DNA of 64,000 nucleotides from Wolfiporia cocos (lineage: Eukaryota > Basidiomycota > Agaricomycetes > Polyporales > Phaeolaceae): the NCBI GenBank assembly GCA_029448655.1, contig JACCLO010000001.1:4526001-4590000 (forward strand), read 5' to 3'. A program made the position numbers and the translations under genes. The notes beneath the pieces are model-generated. The model had not been told where the DNA came from. It did not search any database and saw only the letters and a program-made list of their open reading frames with translations. Each line of letters begins with the position of its first letter. Positions within the stretch are counted from its first letter, which is position 1. Shown here piece after piece: positions 34,510-44,869 of this stretch.

Positions 34510-34902
34510 TCAGTGATGCGATCCGTGCGCCGCGTCGTGTCCGTGCCCGTGCTCGTCGTGCCCATTGCCATGAGCATCCCATGGGTGATGGCCCTACGCA
34601 GCGGTCAGCGACGACCTAATCCCGAGGTCACGCAGACTCACCAAAAGCTTCACTGCTCCATCCTTGCTGAAATGCGAGTAGCGCATATTCATGAGTGAAA
34701 TCTGGCATGCGCGAGCAGCAGTGGCATGGACGCACCGAATGCGGTAGAATATGAAGAACCACATCGTCGCGCCGACTGTGGTCGCCAGGAACTTGTACCT
34801 GAAGGCAGGGAGAGACGGCTTGAACTCAGACGCTAGCACCCATAGTCAGCACGCGCATGGTTGCAGTGCAGAGGCCAGCTGCGTACAGTAGTGTCCGGCC
34901 AT
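34510..34902 (-). CDS. Mitochondrial complex I accessory subunit, NDUFB2/AGGG type (73 aa, 4 exons)
   Basis: Exons (minus): 34902-34887 (16 nt), 34832-34736, 34666-34642 (25 nt), 34593-34510; introns 54, 69 and 48 bp; 222 nt in frame. The protein starts MAGHYSSEFKPS, has one hydrophobic segment (FLATTVGATMWFFIFYRI, about residues 20-37), then RKDGAVKLL, HHPWDAHG and a His/Gly/Asp tail. One transmembrane helix followed by the HPW-type motif fits the small inner-membrane subunit of NADH:ubiquinone oxidoreductase. The two tiny exons hide it from simple ORF reading. An upstream ATG (35005) opens a longer frame but cannot be spliced in phase, so MAGHY is taken as the start. Confidence 0.72.
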
Positions 34903-35674
34903 GCTGAAGGATGGTCTGAGGGACGTATTTGTTCCTGTTGTTCCGAATGTAAACCGGCGCGATCAGCCTTGCAGTGATCCGGGTCCTCGCCAATAGAGCG
35001 GACATAAGTGATTGGCTGAGCAGGACTTCGTGACCCCGATGACCGCAGGGATTGTGCATCTAAGATCGACCTTCGAGATCATTTACGATCCACAACTTGC
35101 TCAGGATTCGACAATGATATACATTGATTTGATAGGCAGAATTGCAAGGGACGGGAGCGCTGATCAAATTGTGCGCTCTCCCGCGAATCTGCCATATTTG
35201 TGCCTCAACTCAGGGTGAGTGTGAGTCCTTGGCAACAATAAACGTGATGGTTGGCGGACTCGCGACGCATCATCTCGCGTAGTTCATTACCTGGTGAAAC
35301 ATAGCCACGCTATGTCGCTCGAGACTCTGCACAGTAGCTGTTCTTTTGGGAGTTCGCTACCCCCGTCTGGTGCCACTAGTTCATACCACAGGCACAGAAC
35401 CAGCAAATAATAATTCTCGATTGACTTCGCCCACAGCCGATCCGGGGACCGGATCTACATGGTTTTGATGCCCCTATGCGACTCCCGCAGTCTAGACGTT
35501 TCACCCCGCATCCGAACCGCGAAGTCTCAGGGAGGCCTGCTCTGGCGACAGCCTCTCCGCGCAGCTCGGCGCGGCATAGCGTTATGAAATCACGGCAAGC
35601 GTCCTCCGCACGCGCGGACTGCATGTGCAAGTCCATTACACTCCTTTTTCACATACATTCAACTCGACATTGGC
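34903..35674. other. Divergent promoter region, no gene seen
   Basis: 770 bp between the NDUFB2-type gene (-) and the membrane-protein gene (+). It serves as upstream region for both. No recognisable element apart from generic AT/GC changes. Confidence 0.45.
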
Positions 35675-37253
35675 ATGGCCGACGATGAGGCGAAGATAGT
35701 GCGCGACTTCCTCGGGCCCGTGGTCCTCTCGACAGCGATTAATACGTTCCTGTACGGCCTGTGCGTCTCGTTCTTCGTACGGTACCAGCGGATCTGCGAC
35801 CGCGACCCCCTGGTCAACCGGTGAGTTCGTGTGCATGCTTTGCACGGAGTGGTCTGACGTCACGAACATCGTAGGGTGCTGGTATTTTGGGTGCTCTTCG
35901 TGAACACCGCGCACGCGGTTATCTCCACGTACATGGTGTGGTACTACTCTGTCGAGCACTTCGACGACGTTGCGGTCCTAGAATCGACACCGTGGCCGTA
36001 TGTCACCATCCCCGTATTGGCAGCTTGGTAAGCCTTAGTGAAGCGCCTCTAGGTTGCTGTTGTCTAAGAGACATGCAGTGTGGCCGGCCCCTGCCAGCTT
36101 TATTTTGCCTGGCGTGTTAAAGAACTCAGCGGAAGTTGGCCCATGTTTTGCCTACTCGCAACTCTTACGGCAGCCGCCACTGGAATGTCTATTGCGATTT
36201 CCGCATGCGGTATCTTAAACCCAGAGTGAGTGGAAGCGTGATTCCGGAACCAATTTCACGTCTCACTTCGTTGCTAGTGCACGCACAATCCAGGAGCGGA
36301 CATATCTTATCGATATCGAGCTCGCCTTAAATTCCCTTTGCGATGCTCTTATTGCGTATGCCAGCTTTACCACATTGTGCGCACTATCTGGCTGACGTGG
36401 CGCAGGGTATTCTTGTTGTTTTCACTGGCTGGTCGCCGCACAGGATTCAAGAGTGCGTATTCACCTGTGTGCATCGTTGATCGACCTGACTACCGGCACA
36501 GAAACGGATACTCTGATCTCGCGTATAATTAACACTTGCGTGCAAACATCCTTTTTTAATTCGCTTGTTTCGGTGAGACGACAAGTCTTCTTGTAATGTA
36601 TGACGGTTGACTCGACTACTGCAGCTAGGTACTCTAATCGTATTTGTACGTCGTTGCATTGCAGAGATACAAGTATCTAAACGGTTTGTTAGAATGCTAC
36701 AAGACGGACAAATTATTGCTTCATTCTCGCCATAGTATGTATCGCCTGATATTGTCACCAATCCACTCACTCACTATAAATTCTCAGCCGATGGGGTGTA
36801 TATATTCGTTTGTATTTCCTTGACTTGAGACGTATCCTCTGTGCTAACGCGCCCCAATGTTTGCAACAGTATCGCTTTGCTAGCCGTAAGCTATGCCCTA
36901 GGCCTCCCCGTCTCATTCTGACATACGTGCCTAGTTCCTTCTGTCAAGGCCAGGAATTCGCGATAAGCTCGGTGGCATCACTGAGATTGACATTGACGAT
37001 CTGGTATGTTCACCTGTACTTCGGAAACAACCCTGCTGACATCGCTCCTGTGAGACAGACTCGAGCCGCCAACAGAGGGAACCGCAGGTCCATATTCCGC
37101 ACCGCCGACATCATGAAGCACACGGAGGTGAGAATAGCCGTCGAACAGCAGGTCGAGATGGATGTCGACCCGTTCGTGCGGAACACACCTTCGCCTGTAA
37201 TGATGAAGAGGCCGATATCAACGGAGCCCGATAGCGAGCGTGGCAAGCCATAG
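35675..37253 (+). CDS. Multi-pass membrane protein of the fungal DUF6534 type
   Basis: Clear exons: 35675-35820, 35875-36027, 36079-36225, 36278-36355, 36406-36452, 36502-36572, then 36870-36885, 36935-37003 and 37059-37253. Introns are 49-54 bp and in phase up to 36572 and again from 36870. The stretch 36573-36869 could not be resolved. Seen: MADDEAKIVRDFLGP; hydrophobic helices VVLSTAINTFLYGLCVSFFV, VLVFWVLFVNTAHAVIST, PWPYVTIPVLAA and MFCLLATLTAAATGMSIAI; then IDIELALNSLCDALIAV, RRTGFKKTDTLISRIINTCV and SRPGIR before a polar tail. The order of motifs matches the agaricomycete family of about seven-helix proteins with a cytoplasmic C-terminus. Function is unknown; a sensory role is often guessed but not shown. 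Confidence 0.78.
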
Positions 37254-37676
37254 TCTACGAATACGTTAACACAGTTATATGAATGCAATGTACTTGATGG
37301 ATATCCTGCATGTTGCTCGCCATCGTGTTATCTGTCTAGCGCCCTTTCGCTAGGAAATCGATATTAATCTCGACATGTGAGTAAACGTAAACTGATTGTA
37401 TCCGAACCTTGTGGCACTTTTTTCAGTCCGCACTATGACCGGTGGTCTGCGTATAGTGCAGTCCCATATCCGCCTTTGTACGAGGTTTTTTGCCATTGAC
37501 TTCCTCGTCAATGCAACAAAAAAGGAACGGCGGACAGGCGGGCGTCGCACGTCCGAGCGCCGATGCCGACAAAGCGCCTGGTGGCTGGGGGCGCTTGAGG
37601 TGGCTAGGGGCGCCTGTTATGCGTTCTTCAACGCTCGACCACCGCCGCCCCCTTTGTATCTCCCGCCACTTGCAGG
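37254..37676. other. Intergenic, promoter of the RING gene
   Basis: 420 bp, no gene seen. Pyrimidine-rich cccccgccacttgcag lies just before the ATG at 37677. Confidence 0.45.
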
Positions 37677-38702
37677 ATGCCCGCTCAGCGCACCACACGA
37701 CATGCGAGCCGCCAGCCGTCGCATATCAAGGCATCGTCGTCGTCACCCGCCCCCGGCCCCGACCCCGAAGCTATCGTCATCTCGTCGGACGAAGACGCCC
37801 CATTATCGAGGAAATCGTCTGTGCAGCCGCATCGCAGAAAAACTCAGGCGAAGGGGAAAGGCAGGCTTCTTCCGCCTCCGCGCGATATCATCGAGATCTC
37901 GTCGGACGAGGAGGACGGGCCTCCCAGGCGCATGCCTACCCCATCTAGAAGCCCCGTTGCGAGCCGTAGGAGGCAGCCCCAAAATACACGTGCTGTGAGT
38001 ACCAGTCGTTTGCGTCTGGCTTTCCAACTAATATACTCGGACACGTCTAGGAATCGGAATCCAGGCGCCCTAGTTCTAGCACGCACCGCCGCGCCACTCC
38101 CGAAGTGAGCGCCAAGGAGCTGTCTGTATGTATGCTCGCTCGGTCTAGGTGCTTCTCCGTTGTTGACGAGATGCAGGTGCCAATTTCTATGCTGGAGGAC
38201 CGCATAGGTTGCGAAATCTGTCTGCTACCTATGTGGACGCCATATGCGTACGTCTAAGCTCATCTGTGGATGTGACAGCCCAGCTAATCTCCATCCCTGC
38301 AGACTCTCCTGCGGCCACACATTTTGCCAGAGCTGTTTGCAAGACTGGTTCAGTACAATCCTAGCGCACCATATGGACGTAACTCCGGGGTACAACCACG
38401 TCCGCATTGCGGAGCTCAACGCACAGCTTCGCGAACCTGGACTCCACGTCCAAATGCGTCACCGTATAATTGCACTCTTGAACTCGATAGAAGCTGAGAC
38501 GCCGTTGCCAACATACTCTTGCCCTTCCTGTCGTGCCACTGTTACCTCGAGGCCGTCAGAGGTGTTCGCCCTCAAGAACATTGTGCACGCAATCGCTACT
38601 GCTAAGGGCGAATCACCGCCCAAGAAACCACTGCCGTCAAATGCCGCCTCTAGCATTGCGGGCGGCCTGTGGGACGGATTTTTCCCAAGGACGATCTATT
38701 AG
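37677..38702 (+). CDS. RING-finger protein with two SUMO-interaction-like motifs (287 aa, 4 exons)
   Basis: Exons 37677-37994, 38051-38125, 38177-38247 and 38303-38702; introns of 56, 51 and 55 bp; 864 nt in frame. The N-terminal half is basic and Ser/Pro-rich and carries two hydrophobic-acidic motifs, IVISSDED (about residues 33-40) and IIEISSDEEDG (about residues 70-80), which look like SUMO-interacting motifs. A C3HC4 RING follows: CEIC, then CGHTFCQSC, then after a ~60-residue insert CPSC. RING domains recruit E2 enzymes and act as ubiquitin ligases. Two SIM-like motifs before a RING recall SUMO-targeted ubiquitin ligases (RNF4/Slx8 type), which act in the nucleus on SUMOylated proteins. 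The RING call is firm; the STUbL role is inference. Confidence 0.85.
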
Positions 38703-39013
38703 ATGTCAGCGATTTTGTTTGTTGTCTGTGTCAATTACTGTATTCTGCGTTGTATTGTATGACCCAGGCGACGAGACAACGTTTGTCGAGCCGTCCATGA
38801 GACATTCTTTCGACGTTGTACACTTGTTCGACCTATACCCACATGTCTCTCATAGCACATTCCATGTTGTTGTGCTCTCTTGATTGTAGGACGATGCACA
38901 GTGAATTCCCGTGAGATACTACAATTTGTCCTTGTGCCAATGCGAGACGAACTATTGAAGAGAAAAGCAAGAAGTTGTATGTACAGTGCATCGCGAACCT
39001 ATGAATACGTCTA
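38703..39013. other. Intergenic between convergent genes
   Basis: 310 bp between the RING gene stop (+) and the stop of the large minus-strand gene. AT-rich, presumably both 3' untranslated regions. Nothing else seen. Confidence 0.5.
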
Positions 39014-42000
39014 TTAGTATCTGAATGATGCAAGTCCGGATTTCTTCTTTTTCTGCACGCCTGCGCCTGCACGTCGGCCGAGCGGGATGTGCGATCGATC
39101 CTGTGCGTCCGAGTCCGACTCTGTCTCGTCTTCGTCGTCGTCGTCATCATCGTCACTGGTATCATCGACTTTCTTCTTGGCGGTACCAGGCGCGGTTTTG
39201 GGCGGCATCGGTGTCAGTGAAAAAGACATACTGGTGTTGAGTGTAGAGCTGAATAGCGGCTGGCTCGCCAGGTCCGACAAACGGCGGAACGGCGCAGCGG
39301 CCGTCCAAGGTCGCAAAACCCTAGTAGGCTTCGGCAGCTGCAGCTCTTCCTCAGAATCCTCATCGGAGTCGGAGTCCTGTCCATCCGCGCTGTTCTGCGA
39401 ATCGTCCAATGCGATTGGGAACTGACTGCTACTTGGAAAGAAAAGCGGATCCGCGGTTGACACGTCGCCCTGGCTAGCGGTCCCCGGAGGACGAGCTTTT
39501 TCTTGCAATGAGGACGTCGCAGCGCCGTTCTGCTTCTGAGTCTGATCAAAAGCGAAGGGGTCAGAGTTATTCTGTGCCCCTTGCTCCCGAGCATCAGTGT
39601 CCTCAGCGCGCAATGTGTTCTTCGCAGCCAATCCATCTACGCCTGTTGAGGTAAGTGCAGGGCTACTTGGATACTGCAGCTCATCGATAGACTCCTCGCG
39701 CATCGAGGGAGTCTGGGCGAGGACAGTCCACATCGGCGACTGTGATTCCGACTGAGCAAGCAGCGACGCATTCTGACCCCCAGCTGGCGCGGATTGCGGT
39801 GAGCCTTGTGTCGCCGACGGGATAGCTTTCCGCACGGTAGGAACGATGGTGTCGGCGTTTGAGACGTCTGCAATATCCGAGCCATCATCATCTGCTGCAG
39901 AAGGCGCGGTCTGTGTTTTCCCCGAGCCCTTCTTCTCCTGTGTCTGTGCTTTCTGCAGACGCGCCTTCGCTGTCCCCTTCCTCGCCGCCTTCTCTGCCTC
40001 CTTTTGTGCAGCCTTCTCCGCCTTTTCTTTCTCTTTCGCAGCTTTCTTCTCAGCAGCTATACGCTCTCTCTCCGCCTTTCTTTCCGCCTTCACCTCCTCC
40101 GTTAGGCGCACTCGACGCTTCGAGGCTGCTGCAAGTGCCGGGGGCAGAGGCGGAGGAGGCATGGCAGCAGTTGAAGCGGCTCGACGGGTGGTCATCCGCG
40201 TCGTACGTCTCTCAGCCTCGTCGTCTGCCGTGGGGGCGGGGGTCGACTGAGCAGCAGCAGCCAACTCCGGTGTGAGAGAAGGCAACTCGATGTCGGCCTC
40301 GGGCAGCCTGCCGTGCCTGTCCTTCATGCGCTTGATCGTACCCGACTTTGGAGTCTTCATCGGCGGGCTCAGCTGACGTTCGTTCGGAGGCGTGACGAAA
40401 CCATCCGCGTCCTGTATGGGATCATCGTCTACAGCGCTTTGCGCCGCGGTCTCAGGGTCTTCTGCAGTCTCGATGGGATCGGTCTGAGCCGGGGTTTCGT
40501 CGTTGTTAACGGGCAGTGAGCTCGAGTCAATAGTCTCGGGGGCAAGATCCGACTTTGAAGACAGCTTCTTGACTAGCTTGCGGGAAGAATTCGCAGCAGC
40601 AGAGGCACCGCCGTTGATTAGCTTCCCCGATTTTGCAGGAGTAACAACGGGAACGATTGCAGGCTCGGGTGTATGTGATGGACTTCGGACGTTGTTCGCG
40701 ACTGCATCGGATCCGGTTGTATGCCCCCAATTCTGGGCGAGTTGAGCATTTTGCTTGACTGTGTCTTGGGCTACGCTGCTCACGCGACGAGATCCAATGT
40801 TTGATTCATCCTCGCTGTCAAGACGAGATCGTTGCCACTGCACGACAGACTGCTCCTCGGAAGGTTGTGATGAAGGCACGACACCATCTTCACCAGTCTC
40901 ATCGGACGCTCGGTCATCAGGAATCGGAGCAACTACCTTCGTAGCAGAACCTTCCAACTCTGCTCGTTCATCGGAATCAGCGAGCGTGGCTGCGACGCTG
41001 AGGTTCACATCCTAGTAACATGTTTAGCGCACTCGATAGCATTGACAATCTACAATCAAAGTACCCGTTGTTCAACCGCATCCTGCGGGTCGGCATCCAT
41101 GTACGTCTGTCCATTGTCCTCGACAGCGGCATCCGATTCGTCTTCCGTTGAACTCGCCTGCTCATACCGCCGCGACAGTCGCCTGTAGCGTCTATCCAAC
41201 TCTATTTCCTCCTCCTCTGCATCGACGTCGCTCCCGTCGCGTTCGTCGGCACTGTGACCGCTGCTGTCGGACGACGGGAGCTGGTCGAGAATACTCTTTC
41301 GAGAATATGGGCCATGTAGGAGTGTCTCGGGGTCGATGTTCTTCAGAATAGCGTCGTCATCATTATCCGACTCTTCGTCATTCTCGTCCGACTCTTGATC
41401 ATTCTCGTCCGACTCTTCGTCAGAGTCGTCCGATTCGTCGTTGCTGCTCCCTTCGTCCTGAGTCTCGACGCTGACCTCCGCAATCTGCGATCCGGCGAAC
41501 AGCTTTGGCAACGAGGGCGCCGTGGAGACAGGCATCTCGGCCTTCTCTTCAGTCGCATCATCAGCATCTGTCGACGTCGACTCTGGCGATGCTCCAGCAG
41601 GGCCCTGCTCGTCTGCGCTCGAGCTCTCGTCGCGCTCGGCAGCACTCGCCGTCGTATCCGACATGGCGCGGGGGACCTGAATGGTCACAGACTTCGCCTT
41701 CTTCGCCCTCCTCGCCTTGGCCAAATGCGCCTTTAGGCTTTCTACCAGCCCGCGGTCCCTCTGGCCTTCGCTCGTCAACTCGGCCAGGCGCACTTCGATC
41801 GCTTCCGGGCCCGCCAGCACGACCGGACAGAGGTAGCGGTAGTGGAACGGCACCTTCCTGCACACCGGGCACGGCGTCATGGCGTCCTTGTCCTTGCGCC
41901 TGCGCGTGCTGCCCGGCTCTTTCGGTGCAGGCGGAGCAGCATCAGGCTCAACGTCGGACGACGCATGGGCGGAATACGCAGTCTTCCACGCTTCGGCCTC

Positions 42001-44663
42001 GGCGCTCGCCTCCACGAACTCGGGCGGTGACCTGTCGGGAGCCTGGCTTTGCGAGCTAGGCATAGGTGGGGCGACCGCAGGAGCCTTCGACTTGGTACCT
42101 GCGACCTTCGACGGGAGCGGCACAGGATGGGCAGCTGCCTCGGACGCCGTTCGCCGCGCGGCCTTCTTCTTCGAAGTCGCCGACGCAGGGGTCGGGACTG
42201 TCGCTGTGGGTTCGGCGAGCGTGAGTGGTTGGTCCGTCGCCGCAGACGGCACAGGCGCTGCGGTCTTAGCTGGAGCTGCCTTGGCAGCTGCCGACCGCGC
42301 CAAGACAGCTGCCGCCGCGGCGCGCACCTGCTCCCACATGCTCGTCGAAGAGCCTTCACGCGCATGCATGAGCGGGGCAGCGGTCAAGTGAGCACAATGC
42401 ACGCACCATTAGCGGGGGCGTGCTGCCTGCCAGACTCGCCGGACTCGCCGTCGGCGTGACGTTGCTCGCCGTTGTCTTTCGCCGGGGCCGCCCTGCCATT
42501 CACAGCGGCTGCCTTCTTCTTTGTCTTGCTGCCCTCGCTCGAAGGGCCCGCTGCAGCGTTCGAAGTCGAGGCTCGGGCTGCCGTCTCCTTCTGCGACTGC
42601 GTAGCGGTCGGTTCAGGCGCGCCAGCGCCCTCCGGTGGCCCCGTCTTCTTCTTGCGCTTCTCCTTCGCAGCTGGCACTCTAATCTGGGCTTGAGGCTCTT
42701 CAGTGGCCGCATCCTCCTGCGCCTGCACCTGGCTTGCGCCCGCGGACTTTTGAGACGGCGGTGCGGCCGCAGCAGTAGACGCAGCAGCCTCTGCCGGCTG
42801 AGCCTGCTCCTTCCGCTTCTTCGTCCCCTTCGCCTTCGCCTCAACCCCCGTTGCTAGCTGAGACGCATCGGCGGCCGTCTGTGTCTGTGTCTGTGCGGGC
42901 GCAGGCTTCTTGCGCTCTTGCGCCTTGCCCGTGCTCCCCTCGGCCTCGGCCTCGGCCACCGCTGGCGCACCCCGACCCGCACTCGCACCCTGAGTCGCCG
43001 GCTGAGATCCCTCCGCGCTCGCCTCCACGCCCTTTGACTTGCGATTCCTCTTCTTCTTGGGAGACGACTGCTCGTCGGCACCCGGCGCACCCGGTGCGGT
43101 AGACGGGGCGGGGGCGGGGGCGGGGGCGGGATCAGTAGTGGACACAGGCGGCGCAGACCCCGCCGCCAGCCGTTTGCGCTTCCCCTCTTTCCTCCCTTCG
43201 CTCGCTCCCTTCTCTATGCTCTTCCCCCCCTCCGCCGGTGGCGCGGTGTCCGGCTCGGGCACAGCGCCCGCGTCCCCTCCCTGCGGCTGCTCCACCGCCT
43301 CGCGCCCCTTCTCCTCCTTCTCCTTCTCCTTCTCCTCGCCCTTCTTGGACTTCTTCGCAGCCGGCGCGTTCACAGGGCTCGCGGGGCGTGCGTCGGCGTC
43401 GGCGTCGGCGTCGGCAGCGCCAGCGGCGTCGGCAGCGGCGGGTAGTTCAGCGCGTTTGCGCTTCTTCTCTTTCGTATTCCCCGGAGCATGGTCCTTGTCC
43501 GACGGCTGCGGTACCGGCTGCGGCGGGGGTACGGGCGCCGGGGCGGCGGCGTTCGGCGCAGACGCGACGGGCTCCTTTTTACGGCCCTTGCGTTTTCGCT
43601 TTGCAGGTGCGTCGGGGGCGGCGGCGGCGGCAGCGGCGGGAGCAGGGGCAGCGGCGGCATTGGGAGCAGGGGCGGGGGCAGGATCGGAAGCAGGGGCAGG
43701 GGCGGCACTGGAGGTGCTCTGGGCGTGGTCGGGGGCGGCGTTCGTTTTGTGCGCGTCTTGCGCTGGTTGTGATGCGGCGGCCTTCTGTTTCCCCTTCTTG
43801 TCCTCGCGCTTTTTGGGCAGGGGATCTGTCGGCTGAGAGGGTGGTTCGGGTGGCGCAGGTTCTGTTCGCAGCGTTCGTGACGGTGCTCAGCCGAGGACTG
43901 CGAAAATGACTTACGAACTACGGGACTTTGTGGTGTTTCGGGCGCGACGTGCGAGGCGGGCTCGAGCTTTTGCTTGACTTTTCTACGCTTTTTCCTGGGT
44001 CGCTCGAAGGTGTCGTCGACATCTGCTAATTCGCTGGGCAGGTCGGGGGTGGCGCGTATGCTGGGTGCGGCTATTGAGGGTGTTGCGGAAGTGGAAGGGC
44101 CGGGGGTATTAGAGTAGCCCGGTATTTGGGTATCCCGTTTTCGTTTTCTGCTGCCGTCCTGGAGGGACGATCGTCAGTCCAATCGGAGAAGGCGTAAATG
44201 GCACACTTGCGTAGAAATAGTTCAAGACCTCGGGGGGCGACGCGTCGCCGATGCCAACCGAGATGTCGATGAGCGCACCTGGAGACAAGAACTCGCGAAG
44301 CGCATCGAAATCACCCTCTGATTGAGGCGTTGCATGTCTTCAGCGTAAGATCAGGAGCCACAGGGCAGCGCCACCTACCATCATCCAGGTCTATCTTCAG
44401 TCCGCTCTGCAAGCGGACGAGTCTGACGGCGGCATCCTTGGGCAAGGTCAGTTTCCGCCTCACGAAGGACTTCGTCTCGGCCAACGATCGCTCTGAGCCT
44501 GCGCAGCCGTCGTTCCTGCCTGTGAGCTCAGCCGCTCCGTATCACGACTTCGTTACGCACCTCGGCATGCCCGCTGGAACACCTTGCCGGGGGCGTGGAA
44601 GGTGAGGATGGGTGCGCGCGTGTGTTGCGCCAGGTGCCCTGGCTGGGACGAGGAGGGCGGCAT
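39014..44663 (-). CDS. Very large Lys/Ala/Glu-rich acidic-basic protein, probably nuclear (about 1780 aa, 7 exons)
   Basis: Exons (minus): 44663-44561, 44519-44379, 44317-44205, 44158-43915, 43861-42407, 42353-41065, 41011-39014; introns of 41-61 bp; 5343 nt in frame. A short folded N-terminus (LTFHAPGKVFQ, FVRRKLTLPKDAAVRLVRL, DFDALREFLSPGALIDISVG) is followed by ~1500 residues of low complexity with many KKRK-type nuclear signals, Ala/Pro runs and Glu/Asp blocks. Midway is a Cys-His cluster, CPVCRKVPFHYRYLC, perhaps one zinc site, followed by a short charged helix. The far C-terminus has a poly-Asp run and ends KKKKSGLASFRY. The composition is that of nucleolar or chromatin scaffold proteins. 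I do not recognise the family. The start is uncertain: ATGs at 44681 and 44663 are both possible. Confidence 0.7.
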
Positions 44664-44869
44664 CGCACAGGAGGGCGGCATTGCGCACTGAGCGGCGCAC
44701 GCGTCGCGTTGCAGATCGCGTCGCAAAACGATGCACGTCCTTAGACGCGCGTGCACGGCGGGCCAGCCAAATGCGGCGAGTGCGATCGTTATGCCATTAA
44801 TTACAAGGACGTGCCGCTCACGTTCACGTTCAACTTCCAACCACCACCACGACCAACTGATTCCTAGTC
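44664..44869. promoter_or_regulatory. Short divergent intergenic region (possible bidirectional promoter)
   Basis: Only ~206 bp separate the proposed start of the large nuclear-type gene (-) from the ATG of the Crinkler-type kinase (+). The two transcription units must share this stretch. No TATA box is obvious; a CCAACCACCACCACG stretch lies just before the kinase ATG. Confidence 0.4.

Noticed and set aside
34826..35059. 77-codon minus-strand frame including MSALLARTRIT as N-terminus of the complex I subunit
   Set aside because: Attractive as a mitochondrial presequence, but no GT-AG combination links it in phase to MAGHY; the short form is complete on its own.
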